Positions 1-8,276 of a stretch of DNA of 36,700 bases are shown here, piece by piece. A program made the position numbers and the translations under genes. Source of the stretch: an uncultured Bacteroidales bacterium (GTDB lineage: Bacteria > Bacteroidota > Bacteroidia > Bacteroidales > UBA4417); NCBI GenBank assembly GCA_903913645.1, contig CAIWMA010000067.1, positions 1 through 36,700 on the forward strand, read 5' to 3'. The notes under the pieces are model-generated. The model saw nothing but the letters and a program-made list of their open reading frames with translations. It was not told where the DNA came from and made no database searches. The number at the start of each line of letters is the position of its first letter. Position 1 is the stretch's first letter.

Positions 1-183
1 CTTTTCAAGTTTGAATAGAATAGCAATTAACCTGCTTAGAAAGAGTGAGTTGAAGGTTGGAATAAAAAGTAGGCGCAAGATTTGTGGTTGGGATAATGAC
101 TATCTCCTGAAAATCCTAAAGAATTAGATGCGTTTGCCCTGGGACCTGGGTATAATATCACTTCCACTTTCCCAAATTAGTTT

Positions 184-191
184 TACCTTTG
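184..191 (+). promoter_or_regulatory. Candidate -7 element of the transaldolase operon
   Basis: TACCTTTG matches the Bacteroidetes TAnnTTTG -7 consensus and lies 24 bases before the transaldolase ATG. No TTTG is present at the usual -33 distance, so this is only a half-match. Confidence 0.4.
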
Positions 192-215
192 TTTTTCAAA
201 TTTAAACTTTACAAT

Positions 216-1172
216 ATGAACCTTCTTGAACAGCTAAAGCAATATACACAAGTGGTTGCCGATACCGGTGATTTTGAAAGTATCGCACAATTTAAACCCA
301 TTGATGCAACTACAAATCCATCGTTGATCTATGCCGCATCCCAGAAAAAGGAATATTCTCACTTGGTTGATTCAGCTGTAGAATACGGCAGAAAAGCGGG
401 AAGTAATTCTGAAACCCGGCTTGCTGAAAGCCTGGATATGCTTGCCGTTAATTTTGGGATGGAAATATTGAAAGTTGTTCCACGAAGAGTATCAACGGAA
501 GTAGATGCGCGACTTTCGTTCGATATTGAAGGAAGCCTGGCCAAAGCCAGGAAATTAATTGGAATTTACGAAGGAAACGGAATTAAGCGCGACAAGATTT
601 TAGTTAAGCTTGCAAGTACATGGGAAGGTATCCGCGCTGCCGAGCAACTCGAAAAGGAAGGCATACATTGTAACCTCACCTTGCTTTTTAGCAAAGCGCA
701 GGCAATTGCGTGTGCTGAAGCCAGGGTTCAGCTTATTTCGCCTTTCGTTGGCCGTATTTACGACTGGCATAAGAAAGACCTCGGTGTGGATTCGATACCT
801 GCAACTGAAGATCCGGGAGTGCTGAGCGTGAATTATATTTATAACTATTATAAAAAGTTTGACTATGAAACCGAGGTAATGGGAGCCAGTTTCAGGAATA
901 TCGGGGAAATTGTCGAACTTGCTGGTTGCGATCTGTTGACCATTTCGCCAAACCTTCTCTCAGAACTGGAAAATAAGCAGGGTGAACTTCTCAGGAATCT
1001 TGATCCTGAAACATCAAAAAATATTGATATTCAGCAAATTCACCTCGACGAGAAAGCATATCGCTGGATGCATAATGAAGATGCTATGGCTGTTGAAAAA
1101 CTCTCGGAAGGAATCAGAAAATTTACCGAAGATCTTGTCAAACTTGAAAAATTTATTTCTACCAAACTTTAA
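216..1172 (+). CDS. tal: Transaldolase (TalB type)
   Basis: Cytosolic enzyme of the non-oxidative pentose phosphate pathway that moves a dihydroxyacetone unit between sugar phosphates. The 318-residue length matches the classical TalA/TalB family (about 316). Residues seen: Asp16 in VVADTGDF, Glu95 in VSTEVDARL and the Schiff-base Lys131 in [11 protein letters not shown], matching the D17/E96/K132 set known in E. coli TalB. I chose the ATG at 216. A TTG nine codons earlier (189) is in frame but adds residues foreign to the family and overlaps the candidate -7 promoter element. It is the first gene of a tight four-gene run, with the next gene starting 9 bases after its stop. The 215 bases upstream contain no open frame. 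Identification is firm. Confidence 0.95.
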   Translation: MNLLEQLKQYTQVVADTGDFESIAQFKPIDATTNPSLIYAASQKKEYSHLVDSAVEYGRKAGSNSETRLAESLDMLAVNFGMEILKVVPRRVSTEVDARLSFDIEGSLAKARKLIGIYEGNGIKRDKILVKLASTWEGIRAAEQLEKEGIHCNLTLLFSKAQAIACAEARVQLISPFVGRIYDWHKKDLGVDSIPATEDPGVLSVNYIYNYYKKFDYETEVMGASFRNIGEIVELAGCDLLTISPNLLSELENKQGELLRNLDPETSKNIDIQQIHLDEKAYRWMHNEDAMAVEKLSEGIRKFTEDLVKLEKFISTKL

Positions 1173-1181
1173 TCACATTTC

Positions 1182-1802
1182 ATGCCTGTGCAATCCGAAA
1201 ATCTTAATGAAATTATTGACCTTCTGAAAAAGGAAGCTGAAGCAGTTCAGAACATACCTGTTTCCGACAGTTATTTTAAAGCAGTGGACCTGATTTACCA
1301 GAAAGTTCATGTAGAAGGTGGAAAAGTTATTGCCAGCGGAATGGGAAAAGCCGGCCAGATAGCTGAAAATATTGCTACAACACTGAGTTCTACGGGAACT
1401 CCGGCAGTATTTCTTCATCCCAGTGAAGCTCAGCACGGCGATCTGGGCGTGTTTCGTGAAAATGATGTTCTTATTGTGCTTTCCAATTCCGGTAAAACCC
1501 GAGAAATACTCGAATTGGTTCAGCTTACGCATAATCTTTACGAACAGGTTCCGCTGATTGTAATTACCGGAAACCCGGAAGGAGAACTTCCGAGAATTGC
1601 TGAAGTAAGCTTGTTTACAGGCAATCCGGAGGAAGTTTGTGCTCTTGGTTTAACCCCTACAACTTCTACCACCACAATGACCGTTATCGGCGATATACTG
1701 GTAGTGCTGGAAATGAAGAAAATTGGTTTCTCACATGCCGATTATGCTAAACGGCATCATGGCGGTTATCTTGGGCAGAAATCAAGAAACGAGGCTAAAT
1801 AG
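1182..1802 (+). CDS. SIS-domain sugar-phosphate isomerase, CBS-less KpsF/KdsD type (probable arabinose-5-phosphate isomerase)
   Basis: A single SIS domain of 206 residues. The motifs are those of the KdsD/KpsF/GutQ family, which interconverts ribulose 5-phosphate and arabinose 5-phosphate for Kdo synthesis: ASGMGKAGQIAEN with Lys56, STGTPAVFLHPSEAQHGDLG with His85, the SNSGKT phosphate loop near 101-106, TTSTTTMTVIGD near 160-171 and the terminal HHGGYLG. The usual C-terminal pair of CBS domains (about 120 residues) is missing, and the protein stops just after the SIS domain. CBS-less forms of this family are known in Bacteroides. The sequence does not resemble 6-phospho-3-hexuloisomerase. 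Its position between a transaldolase and a sugar kinase fits pentose-phosphate supply. The next gene begins two bases after the stop, suggesting translational coupling. Confidence 0.85.
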   Translation: MPVQSENLNEIIDLLKKEAEAVQNIPVSDSYFKAVDLIYQKVHVEGGKVIASGMGKAGQIAENIATTLSSTGTPAVFLHPSEAQHGDLGVFRENDVLIVLSNSGKTREILELVQLTHNLYEQVPLIVITGNPEGELPRIAEVSLFTGNPEEVCALGLTPTTSTTTMTVIGDILVVLEMKKIGFSHADYAKRHHGGYLGQKSRNEAK

Positions 1803-1804
1803 TT

Positions 1805-2347
1805 ATGCGAATACTTAAAGAAGATACAATCGGTGTTTTTATTGATATCCAGGAACGTCTGTTTCCTCATATGCAGGATATGGACCAACTGGAACAGAAT
1901 CTGTTAACGCTGGCTGCCGGTATAAAAGTCCTGGAAATACCAATTGTAATTACTGAGCAATATACCAAAGGATTAGGATTTACAATTCTTCCTTTAAAAA
2001 TGGCTTTTAGCGAGTACTCAGTCATTGAAAAAACAGCTTTTTCCTGTTGTGATGAACCTCGTTTTGCGGATACACTCAAGGAAATCGGCAAGAAAAGTGT
2101 TATCCTTTGTGGCATTGAAACACACGTCTGCGTTTTGCAAACTGCCATTGATCTGATTCAGGCAGGTTACCAGCCAATTGTAATCGAAGATTGCGTTTCG
2201 TCGAGGAAGCTTTCGGATAAGATTACGGCCATCGAACGCATGCGGCAGGAAGGCGCAATAATTTCAAGCCTTGAATCCATATTGTTTGAATTGACCCGTT
2301 TCAGCGGAACTGAGACTTTTAAAGCTATTTCGAAGTTGGTGAAGTAG
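1805..2347 (+). CDS. Isochorismatase-family cysteine hydrolase
   Basis: A 180-residue alpha/beta hydrolase of the isochorismatase/nicotinamidase superfamily. The catalytic triad is visible: Asp14 in VFIDIQERL, Lys76 in VIEKTAFSC and the nucleophile Cys109 in CGIETHVCVLQTA, with the usual non-proline cis-peptide context just before the Cys helix. Length and motifs resemble the small YcaC-like hydrolases found widely in bacteria, whose substrates are mostly unknown, rather than true isochorismatase or nicotinamidase (no obvious metal-binding triad). It starts two bases after the SIS isomerase and is followed after 67 bases by a PfkB kinase, so it is part of the same operon. How it serves a sugar-phosphate operon is not evident; clean-up of a side product is only a guess. 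Confidence 0.85.
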   Translation: MRILKEDTIGVFIDIQERLFPHMQDMDQLEQNLLTLAAGIKVLEIPIVITEQYTKGLGFTILPLKMAFSEYSVIEKTAFSCCDEPRFADTLKEIGKKSVILCGIETHVCVLQTAIDLIQAGYQPIVIEDCVSSRKLSDKITAIERMRQEGAIISSLESILFELTRFSGTETFKAISKLVK

Positions 2348-2414
2348 ATTATAATTGGGGAAAGAAATATTAGAGAAATACTCAGGCTAAAAATATTCTT
2401 CAAATCCTGATAGC

Positions 2415-3350
2415 ATGGCACGTGTTTTTGCATTTGGCGAAACAGTTTACGATATTATTTTCAAAAACGGGCAACCCATTAGTGCCAAAGCAGGAGGTTC
2501 AATGCTAAATACTTCCGTAAGTCTTGGCCGGCTTGGAATAGATGTGAATTTTGTATCTGACATGGGAAAAGACCCGATTGGTGATACTATCATTAGTTTC
2601 CTGTCCGGAAACGGAGTTTCAATAAAATTTATTGAACGGTACGAAAACCGCAAAACAGCCATTGCCATTGCTTTTCTCGATGAAAGAAACGATGCATCCT
2701 ACACTTTTTATAAAGATTTTCCTGTAAATCGGTTAGCAACAGTGAAACCATGTTTCGGGGAAGGAGATATAGTTTTGTTCGGAAGTTTTTTCGCTCTTAC
2801 CGAAAGTGTGAGATCTATACTCCTTCAATCCCTGAAGCAAGCCCGTGAAAATGGGTGTATCATCATTTACGATCCGAATTTCAGAAAACCACATTTGCAC
2901 GAACTTGAAAAGCTTAAACCCTATATTCTTGAAAACATTGCTATTGCAGACCTTGTAAGGGCTTCTGACGAGGATTTTGACTTGATTTTTGATATAAATA
3001 ATGCGCAGGATGCATTTAAAATCCTAAGGGAAAATGGTTGCGATAATCTGATTTATACGGCTAACAGTAAGGATGTAATTATGATTTCGCAGGAACATAC
3101 AGTAAGTGAGGTTGTTCCGGTTATTGATCCAGTAAGCACAATAGGAGCAGGAGACAATTTCAATGCAGGTCTTATCTGGACTCTTGTAAATCATGGAATT
3201 ACCAAAAGTGAAATGAAACACCTTCCTGAAAATGTTATGGAAAATATAATTTCAAGTGGAATTTCATTTTCTGCCGAAGTCTGTAAGAGTTACGAAAATT
3301 ATATTTCTGTTGAATTTGCCGACAGGTTAAAGTCGGGTCTCACCAAATAG
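2415..3350 (+). CDS. PfkB-family carbohydrate kinase (fructokinase-like)
   Basis: A 311-residue ribokinase-fold sugar kinase. It has the N-terminal PfkB signature (GETVYDIIF, then AGGSMLNTSVSLGRLG near 26-41, with GG contacting substrate) and the C-terminal signature DPVSTIGAGDNFNAG near 238-252, in which GAGD supplies the anion hole and catalytic Asp247. Substrate cannot be fixed from sequence. Fructokinase or another hexose or pentose kinase is likely, and the upstream transaldolase and isomerase favour a route feeding the pentose phosphate pool. It is the last gene of the run starting at 216, separated from the hydrolase by 67 bases, and converges on the START-domain gene. The 66 bases between the two stops hold an AGAGCC/GGCTCT pair, but its loop is too long to call a terminator. 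Confidence 0.88.
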   Translation: MARVFAFGETVYDIIFKNGQPISAKAGGSMLNTSVSLGRLGIDVNFVSDMGKDPIGDTIISFLSGNGVSIKFIERYENRKTAIAIAFLDERNDASYTFYKDFPVNRLATVKPCFGEGDIVLFGSFFALTESVRSILLQSLKQARENGCIIIYDPNFRKPHLHELEKLKPYILENIAIADLVRASDEDFDLIFDINNAQDAFKILRENGCDNLIYTANSKDVIMISQEHTVSEVVPVIDPVSTIGAGDNFNAGLIWTLVNHGITKSEMKHLPENVMENIISSGISFSAEVCKSYENYISVEFADRLKSGLTK

Positions 3351-3416
3351 AGCCTCTAAAAAGATATTTCAAACCTATTTGGAAAAGTGGGACCTAATGG
3401 CTCTTTGATAAAATTC

Positions 3417-4049
3417 TCAGTTATTTGCCGGTTTGTCTGATAATGCCCTTTCCCTTAATGTCTTCAGCACATTATACGGAGTTTCCATAACCGTCATGTT
3501 ATAGAGCCACGAAGGGATATTCCCGTTAGGATCAACAAATCCTTCAATAATAACATGAACTTCTCCCTTATTCAGGGGTTGAACCGTCCATTTCTGCCAG
3601 TATTTTTTGATCCGTACAAGGTCTTTCTTTTCCGGAATCACATTTAATAGGGGTTTTGCAAGCACCGTTCTCACACCGGTTACGGGATCAGTTGATATCC
3701 TTGCTTCCAATGCCAGGTCTCGGTTCGAAAGAGGCCACGGTACATGGTAAACAAGGTAATATCGTATAAGTTTATTCTTTTGAAATTCCATTATTTTAAC
3801 ATTGCTGATGTTTTTATCCCACCAATCCAGGTTATCCGCATTCCCTACCAATAAATTCACCTTGTTTACATCTGCCTTGAATGTGATTTCTCCCCTGAAC
3901 GATTTGAGGGGGCTGTTCACCTCATCTCGTGTGAATATTTTTATTCCGTCCTTTTCTTTCCTGAAATCCCATGATTGACCGGAGACACCGCTGGTCACTA
4001 TACACTGAAAAAAGGTAAATAGTACAAATATAATGTGGTAATACTTCAT
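3417..4049 (-). CDS. Secreted START-domain (lipid-binding) protein
   Basis: A 210-residue protein with a hydrophobic N-terminal signal (about 1-24, ending near SGVSGQ), so it is probably exported to the periplasm. The rest reads as one START/SRPBCC helix-grip domain: DGIKIFTRDEV at the beginning, GEITFKADVNKV, DWWDKNI, the HVPWPLSNRDL strand that is typical of START proteins, and a long C-terminal helix after MTVMETPYNVLKTLRERA. START domains hold a hydrophobic ligand, usually a lipid, in a closed cavity. It is transcribed divergently from an acyl-CoA ligase, which is compatible with a lipid-related role, but the ligand is unknown. Small secreted START proteins of this type are frequent in Bacteroidetes. 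Confidence 0.82.
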   Translation of the reverse strand: MKYYHIIFVLFTFFQCIVTSGVSGQSWDFRKEKDGIKIFTRDEVNSPLKSFRGEITFKADVNKVNLLVGNADNLDWWDKNISNVKIMEFQKNKLIRYYLVYHVPWPLSNRDLALEARISTDPVTGVRTVLAKPLLNVIPEKKDLVRIKKYWQKWTVQPLNKGEVHVIIEGFVDPNGNIPSWLYNMTVMETPYNVLKTLRERALSDKPANN

Positions 4050-4070
4050 AAATGTAACCTGGATATTTTA

Positions 4071-4078
4071 CAAAAATA
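4071..4078 (-). promoter_or_regulatory. Candidate -7 element of the START-domain gene
   Basis: Read on the minus strand this is TATTTTTG, a full match to TAnnTTTG, 21 bases before the START-gene ATG. No clear TTTG lies at -33. Confidence 0.4.
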
Positions 4079-4185
4079 AGACGATTCTTGTTGAAAGCTA
4101 CATAAATAGTGTTAAACTTGCAGTTCAGTACTCCATTTGGTTTCACAGATAGATTTCAATATGACTGTAATTTGTGCAGAAACCA

Positions 4186-4214
4186 TTTGAGAACCGATGC
4201 TTTACCTATTTTTG
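4186..4214 (+). promoter_or_regulatory. Bacteroidetes-type promoter of the acyl-CoA ligase gene
   Basis: TTTG at 4186-4189 is followed after 17 bases by TATTTTTG at 4207-4214, both exact matches to the sigma-ABfr -33 and -7 consensus with a spacer at the short end of the accepted range. The start codon at 4269 leaves a leader of about 45-50 bases. Together with 4071-4078 it makes a divergent promoter region. Confidence 0.6.
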
Positions 4215-4268
4215 CGATAGTTGTAAGTGACATAAAAAAAGTATAAATTTACTGGAAAATAATCCCAA

Positions 4269-5912
4269 ATGGAGGAATTTGAATGCCTGACTTTCCCGGC
4301 ACTTTTCGCTGAAACAATCAGGAATAATGGCAATCGTCCGGCCATGGCCCTTGTGGGTGAAGATCCTATCACATACGATGAACTTGACCGCAAAATCCAG
4401 GCACTTATTGCATGGTTCGAAAAACTTGGGCTCCATCAAGGTGACAAAATAGCAATTCTCAGTTCCAGTATTCCGAACTGGGGAATTAGTTATTACGCCA
4501 TCACTTTTATGGGCGCCATTGTAGTTCCGTTATTGCCCGACTTTCATACTTCCGAAATCGGGAATATTCTCGCACACTCTGAAGCAAAAGCGATATTTGT
4601 ATCGGATGGTTTAAGGCCGAAACTCAGTGGAATTACGTTGGAACAATTACCTTTGCGAATCAGGATTGAAGATTTTATGCTCTATGAAAATGAAAAGGAT
4701 AAAGCTCTGTTAATCCCTGGAATTAAACCATCCAAGTCGTATAGTGTATCGCCTGCCGATCTTGCAGCTATAATCTATACATCAGGAACTACAGGAAAAT
4801 CAAAAGGGGTAATGCTTTCTCATGGAAACATTTGTTTCACTGCACTGATGAGTAACCGCGTTCAGGAAATAAACGAAACAGATAAATTTCTATCAGTTCT
4901 TCCTCTTTCCCACACCTACGAAAATACCATTGGCTTAATTTTTCCTATGACTCGGGGTGCCTGTATTTATTACCTTGGTAAGGTACCGACTCCTTCGGTG
5001 CTTTTGCCTGCTTTACAAGTGATTAAACCGACTGTAATGTTGACGGTTCCTCTGATTATTGAAAAGATTTTCCGTAACCGCATTAAGCCAAAGTTTACTG
5101 GAAATATTGTGCTTAGGCTTGCCATTCACATCCCCTTCATTAGAAAAAAAATTAATGTGGTCGCCGGGAAAAAACTTATGGAGACATTTGGCGGTGAACT
5201 TCGGTTTTTTGGTATTGGCGGAGCCAAGTTAAACAAAACTGTTGAACGATTTCTGATCGAAGCTAAATTCCCTTATGCCATAGGGTATGGACTAACCGAA
5301 ACTTCTCCGCTGCTTGCAGGCTCAAATCCGCGAAATTTCCGGTTACAGACTGCCGGACCTGCCATTGAGGGCGTTCAACTTATAATTCATAATCCCGATG
5401 CTAAAACAGGCGAAGGCGAGATTTGGGCTAAAGGTCCGAATGTGATGAAAGGTTATTATAAAGAGCACGGACTAACTGAAGAAATTCTAACTCCGGATGG
5501 CTGGCTCAAAACCGGTGATCTTGGTGTTTTTGATGCAGATGGATATCTCTACATCAAAGGACGGATACGAAATATGATAGTACGTTCGGGCGGCGAAAAT
5601 ATCTTTCCGGAGGAAATTGAATCGGTAATAAATAACTTCCGCCATGTTGCTGATTCACTTGTGCTCGATCAAAAGGGGAAGTTGGTTGCTATGGTATATT
5701 TCAACCGTGACGACATAAAGATACAACACCATCAACTGAAAGAAGAAAACGTTGATTATATTGAGCACGAGATTGAAAAACTGCGGATTGAACTCCAATC
5801 CTACGTGAACCACCGGGTGAATAAATTCTCACAAATTCAGTCGGTGACTGTTATGACTGAACCGTTTGAGAAAACCGCAACACAGAAAATAAAAAGGTAT
5901 CTGTATAGTTGA
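4269..5912 (+). CDS. AMP-binding long-chain fatty acid-CoA ligase
   Basis: A 547-residue ANL-superfamily adenylate-forming enzyme that activates a fatty acid as acyl-AMP and transfers it to CoA. Core motifs seen: the P-loop YTSGTTGKSKGVMLSH at 170-185, GYGLTETSPL at 339-348, GWLKTGDLG at 411-419, the hinge GRIRNMIVRSGGENIFPEE at 431-449, and a C-terminal A10-like segment TATQKIKR with the likely catalytic Lys540. The overall style (LPLSHTYENT, GGAKLNKTVERF) is that of long-chain acyl-CoA synthetases of the FadD/FAA type rather than a non-ribosomal synthetase domain. It has no signal peptide and so is cytosolic or peripheral to the membrane. It stands alone as a single-gene unit with its own promoter. 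The chain-length preference is inferred from family, not seen. Confidence 0.9.
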   Translation: MEEFECLTFPALFAETIRNNGNRPAMALVGEDPITYDELDRKIQALIAWFEKLGLHQGDKIAILSSSIPNWGISYYAITFMGAIVVPLLPDFHTSEIGNILAHSEAKAIFVSDGLRPKLSGITLEQLPLRIRIEDFMLYENEKDKALLIPGIKPSKSYSVSPADLAAIIYTSGTTGKSKGVMLSHGNICFTALMSNRVQEINETDKFLSVLPLSHTYENTIGLIFPMTRGACIYYLGKVPTPSVLLPALQVIKPTVMLTVPLIIEKIFRNRIKPKFTGNIVLRLAIHIPFIRKKINVVAGKKLMETFGGELRFFGIGGAKLNKTVERFLIEAKFPYAIGYGLTETSPLLAGSNPRNFRLQTAGPAIEGVQLIIHNPDAKTGEGEIWAKGPNVMKGYYKEHGLTEEILTPDGWLKTGDLGVFDADGYLYIKGRIRNMIVRSGGENIFPEEIESVINNFRHVADSLVLDQKGKLVAMVYFNRDDIKIQHHQLKEENVDYIEHEIEKLRIELQSYVNHRVNKFSQIQSVTVMTEPFEKTATQKIKRYLYS

Positions 5913-6040
5913 TTGATAAAGTGAAAATCCTTCATTTATTTTTATTTTTTTTGATTTGAAGGCTTGAATTCTGCACATATTTCTATTTTTGGCTCAAAGA
6001 AAAAGGCATGAAGAAGTTAGATTTGGATGAGGAAATGGTA

Positions 6041-6048
6041 TATATTTG
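6041..6048 (+). promoter_or_regulatory. Candidate -7 element of the T9SS cargo gene
   Basis: TATATTTG matches TAnnTTTG 20 bases before the ATG at 6069. A TTTG at 6022-6025 is only 15 bases upstream, shorter than the usual spacer, so the -33 assignment is uncertain. Confidence 0.45.
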
Positions 6049-6068
6049 CCTAAATCTTGTATACGGAT

Positions 6069-6956
6069 ATGAAAAAACTCTTTCTCACTCTGATTGCTCT
6101 TTTTGTTGTAATTTCCAGCTTGTCCGCTCAAATTAAAAACAGTGAGGAAGAAGAGTCTGATAATTCAGTGAATTGTGGCGGTGTAGAACGTTGGAACGAA
6201 AAAGTACTGACTGACGCTAAAGTGAATTTAATTGATTTTAATCCTATCAGTACAACGGTTTTGGGTTTGGTATCGATTGTTACTCCAAAACCAAGTACCA
6301 CAATGCTACGCTACGATGGTATTGAAGATAAAACGTATAAACTAACCTGTAAGATTACTATCAAGAAAAGTGAAGCTGATGATGATTATCATTTAGTGCT
6401 CAGTGACGGAACCAACACCTTTATTGGCGAAATACCTAATCCAGTATGCGCTACTGCATCTGCATCGGCTTATACTGATAAATATATTGCAGCAAGGAAC
6501 TTCATTGATAGCTTTATACCTTATGCAAATTCAAGCAATGTTAATCTTCCTGAAGTAGAAGTAACCGGTGTTGCTTTCATTGATATTGCTCACGGGCAAA
6601 CTGGCAGAGCGCCCAACAATATTGAATTTCATCCTATACTTGATATTCATTTCGCAACATTAACGGCTATGGAAGATTTATCCACGGCGAAAGTTCTTTC
6701 TGTTAACCTCGCCCCAAATCCTGCTCATAATAAAGTAACAGTAAATATTACTTCGAGAGATGCCTTACTTGAAGATTGCAGCCTTAAATTGTTTGATATT
6801 CAGGCGAATAGCGTAGGGGCTTTTCAATTGACGGCAACAGGAAATAAAAATATTTCTGAAACAATCAATTTGCATAATCTGGCTGCTGGCATATATATTT
6901 ATAAGATACAGAATAAGGGCAAGACCATTTATGATGGGAAACTGGTGGTAAATTAA
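6069..6956 (+). CDS. Type IX secretion system cargo protein with C-terminal sorting domain
   Basis: A 295-residue exported protein. A Sec signal (MKKLFLTLIALFVVISSLSA, cleaved before QIKNS) is followed by an acidic EEEESD stretch, a central region of about 180 residues that I do not recognise, and a type A T9SS sorting domain of about 75 residues at the end. The sorting domain shows NLAPNPAHNKVTVNI, then LKLFDIQAN, LHNLAAGIYIYKIQN and the closing GKLVVN, which is the standard order in this family. The protein should therefore cross the outer membrane and be released or anchored at the surface. The central region has strand-like alternation (KTYKLTCKITIKKS, YHLVLSDGTNTFIGEI) and could be a small beta domain. 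I use the ATG at 6069; an in-frame TTG four codons earlier is weaker. Confidence 0.82.
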   Translation: MKKLFLTLIALFVVISSLSAQIKNSEEEESDNSVNCGGVERWNEKVLTDAKVNLIDFNPISTTVLGLVSIVTPKPSTTMLRYDGIEDKTYKLTCKITIKKSEADDDYHLVLSDGTNTFIGEIPNPVCATASASAYTDKYIAARNFIDSFIPYANSSNVNLPEVEVTGVAFIDIAHGQTGRAPNNIEFHPILDIHFATLTAMEDLSTAKVLSVNLAPNPAHNKVTVNITSRDALLEDCSLKLFDIQANSVGAFQLTATGNKNISETINLHNLAAGIYIYKIQNKGKTIYDGKLVVN

Positions 6957-7076
6957 TGTTCCTGTTAAATCACCCCACTTTTCAGGAATAAGGAGCCCTT
7001 AATGAATTAGTTTTGGCTTTTTTAGGATAAATGCCGTGGTACTACGAGATTAATAAAAAATACAATCCAGGTGAAA

Positions 7077-7553
7077 ATGGACGTAATAGAGATTATTCAT
7101 AAACTTCAACTGAAAGCTCATCCTGAAGGAGGATATTACAGGGAAACATACCGTTCGAACGACAGTACAACCAACAGTAAAGGTGAAGTAAGGAATTACA
7201 GCACGGCTATATATTATTTGTTGGAAAACGAAAATAAATCGCATTTTCACCGCATTCAATCAGAGGAACTTTGGTTTTTTCACCAGGGACAAACGCTTGA
7301 AATCTGTTTAATCCGCGACGATGAAATAGTTTCTATATTTCTGGGAAATGATATTGAGAGCGGGGAAGTTCCGCAGGCAATAATTCCGGCAAACTGTTGG
7401 TTTGCTTCTTCAATAAAAAAAGGTCTTGGATATTCACTGGTGAGTTGTACTGTTGCTCCTGGTTTTGATTTTTCGGATTTTGAACTGGGAGAGAGAGTGA
7501 CCCTGATTGAACAATATCCTGGTTTAAAAAACGTCATTGAAAAGTACACATGA
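7077..7553 (+). CDS. Cupin-fold protein, DUF985 (cupin_5) family
   Basis: A 158-residue single-domain protein. It begins with the signature of the DUF985 family (IIHKLQLKAHPEGGYYRETY) and contains the cupin metal/ligand strand pair SHFHRIQSEELWFFHQG, followed by GDDIESGEVPQ-like turns and a C-terminal SCTVAPGFDFSDFEL that is typical of this family. Members bind a small ligand or metal inside a beta barrel; for most, including this one, the reaction is unknown. There is no signal peptide. The start is ambiguous: the GTG at 7071 is in frame two codons earlier, but the ATG at 7077 gives the family N terminus. It stands between the T9SS cargo gene and a convergent small gene. Confidence 0.85.
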   Translation: MDVIEIIHKLQLKAHPEGGYYRETYRSNDSTTNSKGEVRNYSTAIYYLLENENKSHFHRIQSEELWFFHQGQTLEICLIRDDEIVSIFLGNDIESGEVPQAIIPANCWFASSIKKGLGYSLVSCTVAPGFDFSDFELGERVTLIEQYPGLKNVIEKYT

Positions 7554-7640
7554 TTAAAATCCGTTGAGGTTTAATGCCTGAACTTCTGAGACAAAGCAAT
7601 ACGAGCACTAAAATAATATTAACCATTTTGAAAAGGAGAA

Positions 7641-7856
7641 TCAGGATGCCCGAGACCGTAATTTCATATTCTTTTCGGCAGCATAGTCATCGGATTCTTT
7701 CGCAAGGCGATTAATCGTATTGCTATTTACAAGAAGTTCCAGCACCTCTTCGATACTCTTTAACTGATAATCCTTTTGGATTTGCAGAAGTTTGCCAAAA
7801 TTGTCATCAGAAATCCTGATCCACAGATTACTGTATAGTTTTTCCCAGTTACTCAT
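7641..7856 (-). CDS. Small protein, possible ribbon-helix-helix fold
   Basis: A 71-residue open frame with an ATG and an even, gene-like composition. A strand-like NLWIRIS is followed by two predicted helices (DDNFGKLLQIQKDYQL and SIEEVLELLVNSN), the spacing expected of ribbon-helix-helix DNA-binding proteins such as antitoxins, and then a charged tail. That fold is an inference from pattern only. No toxin-like partner is adjacent: the neighbours are the convergent cupin gene and a 420-base gap. Its reality as a gene is likely but not proven. Confidence 0.5.
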   Translation of the reverse strand: MSNWEKLYSNLWIRISDDNFGKLLQIQKDYQLKSIEEVLELLVNSNTINRLAKESDDYAAEKNMKLRSRAS

Positions 7857-8276
7857 TAGTGATTCTTTTTTATCCCGGTTTTACGGGTAATCCGTAATAA
7901 ATTTCAATCAGATTTTGTAAAGCTGGTTATGAATGTAAATTCCAAGAAGATGTTACTGCATATTTGGGATTCCTTACACTCAACCATATATATCAGATTG
8001 CAAAAATTATTCCAATTATTTATTTGGTTGATTAATAGTTATTTGCATAAACTTGACGGGTACACTTTAGGACATCACTGGTTTCAAAATGAGACTCCCA
8101 AAACATGATAAATTGCCAAATACTCCAATTGAAAAGTAATTCGTAGGATAAATCAGTTAAAATTATTTGACTGGCAAAAGTGTAAGGATAGGTTTGTGTT
8201 TGTTAAAATTTGGGAAAGTGCTTGTAATAATATGGCTGACTGATGATTAATGCCCAACCTGTGTGCTCGCTTAAGT
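7857..8276. other. Non-coding gap of 420 bases
   Basis: AT-rich, with stop codons in all frames. It contains only a weak CCCG/CGGG pairing near 7875-7890 (upstream of the small minus-strand gene). I see no tRNA, riboswitch, array or convincing promoter here. Confidence 0.6.

Noticed and set aside
5925-5985. Terminator after the acyl-CoA ligase gene
   Set aside because: CCTTCA and TGAAGG could pair across a T-rich loop of more than 20 bases, but the stem is only 6 bp and no T run follows; not convincing.
7641-7856. Toxin-antitoxin module
   Set aside because: The 71-residue protein could be antitoxin-like, but no toxin-sized partner gene is adjacent on either side.
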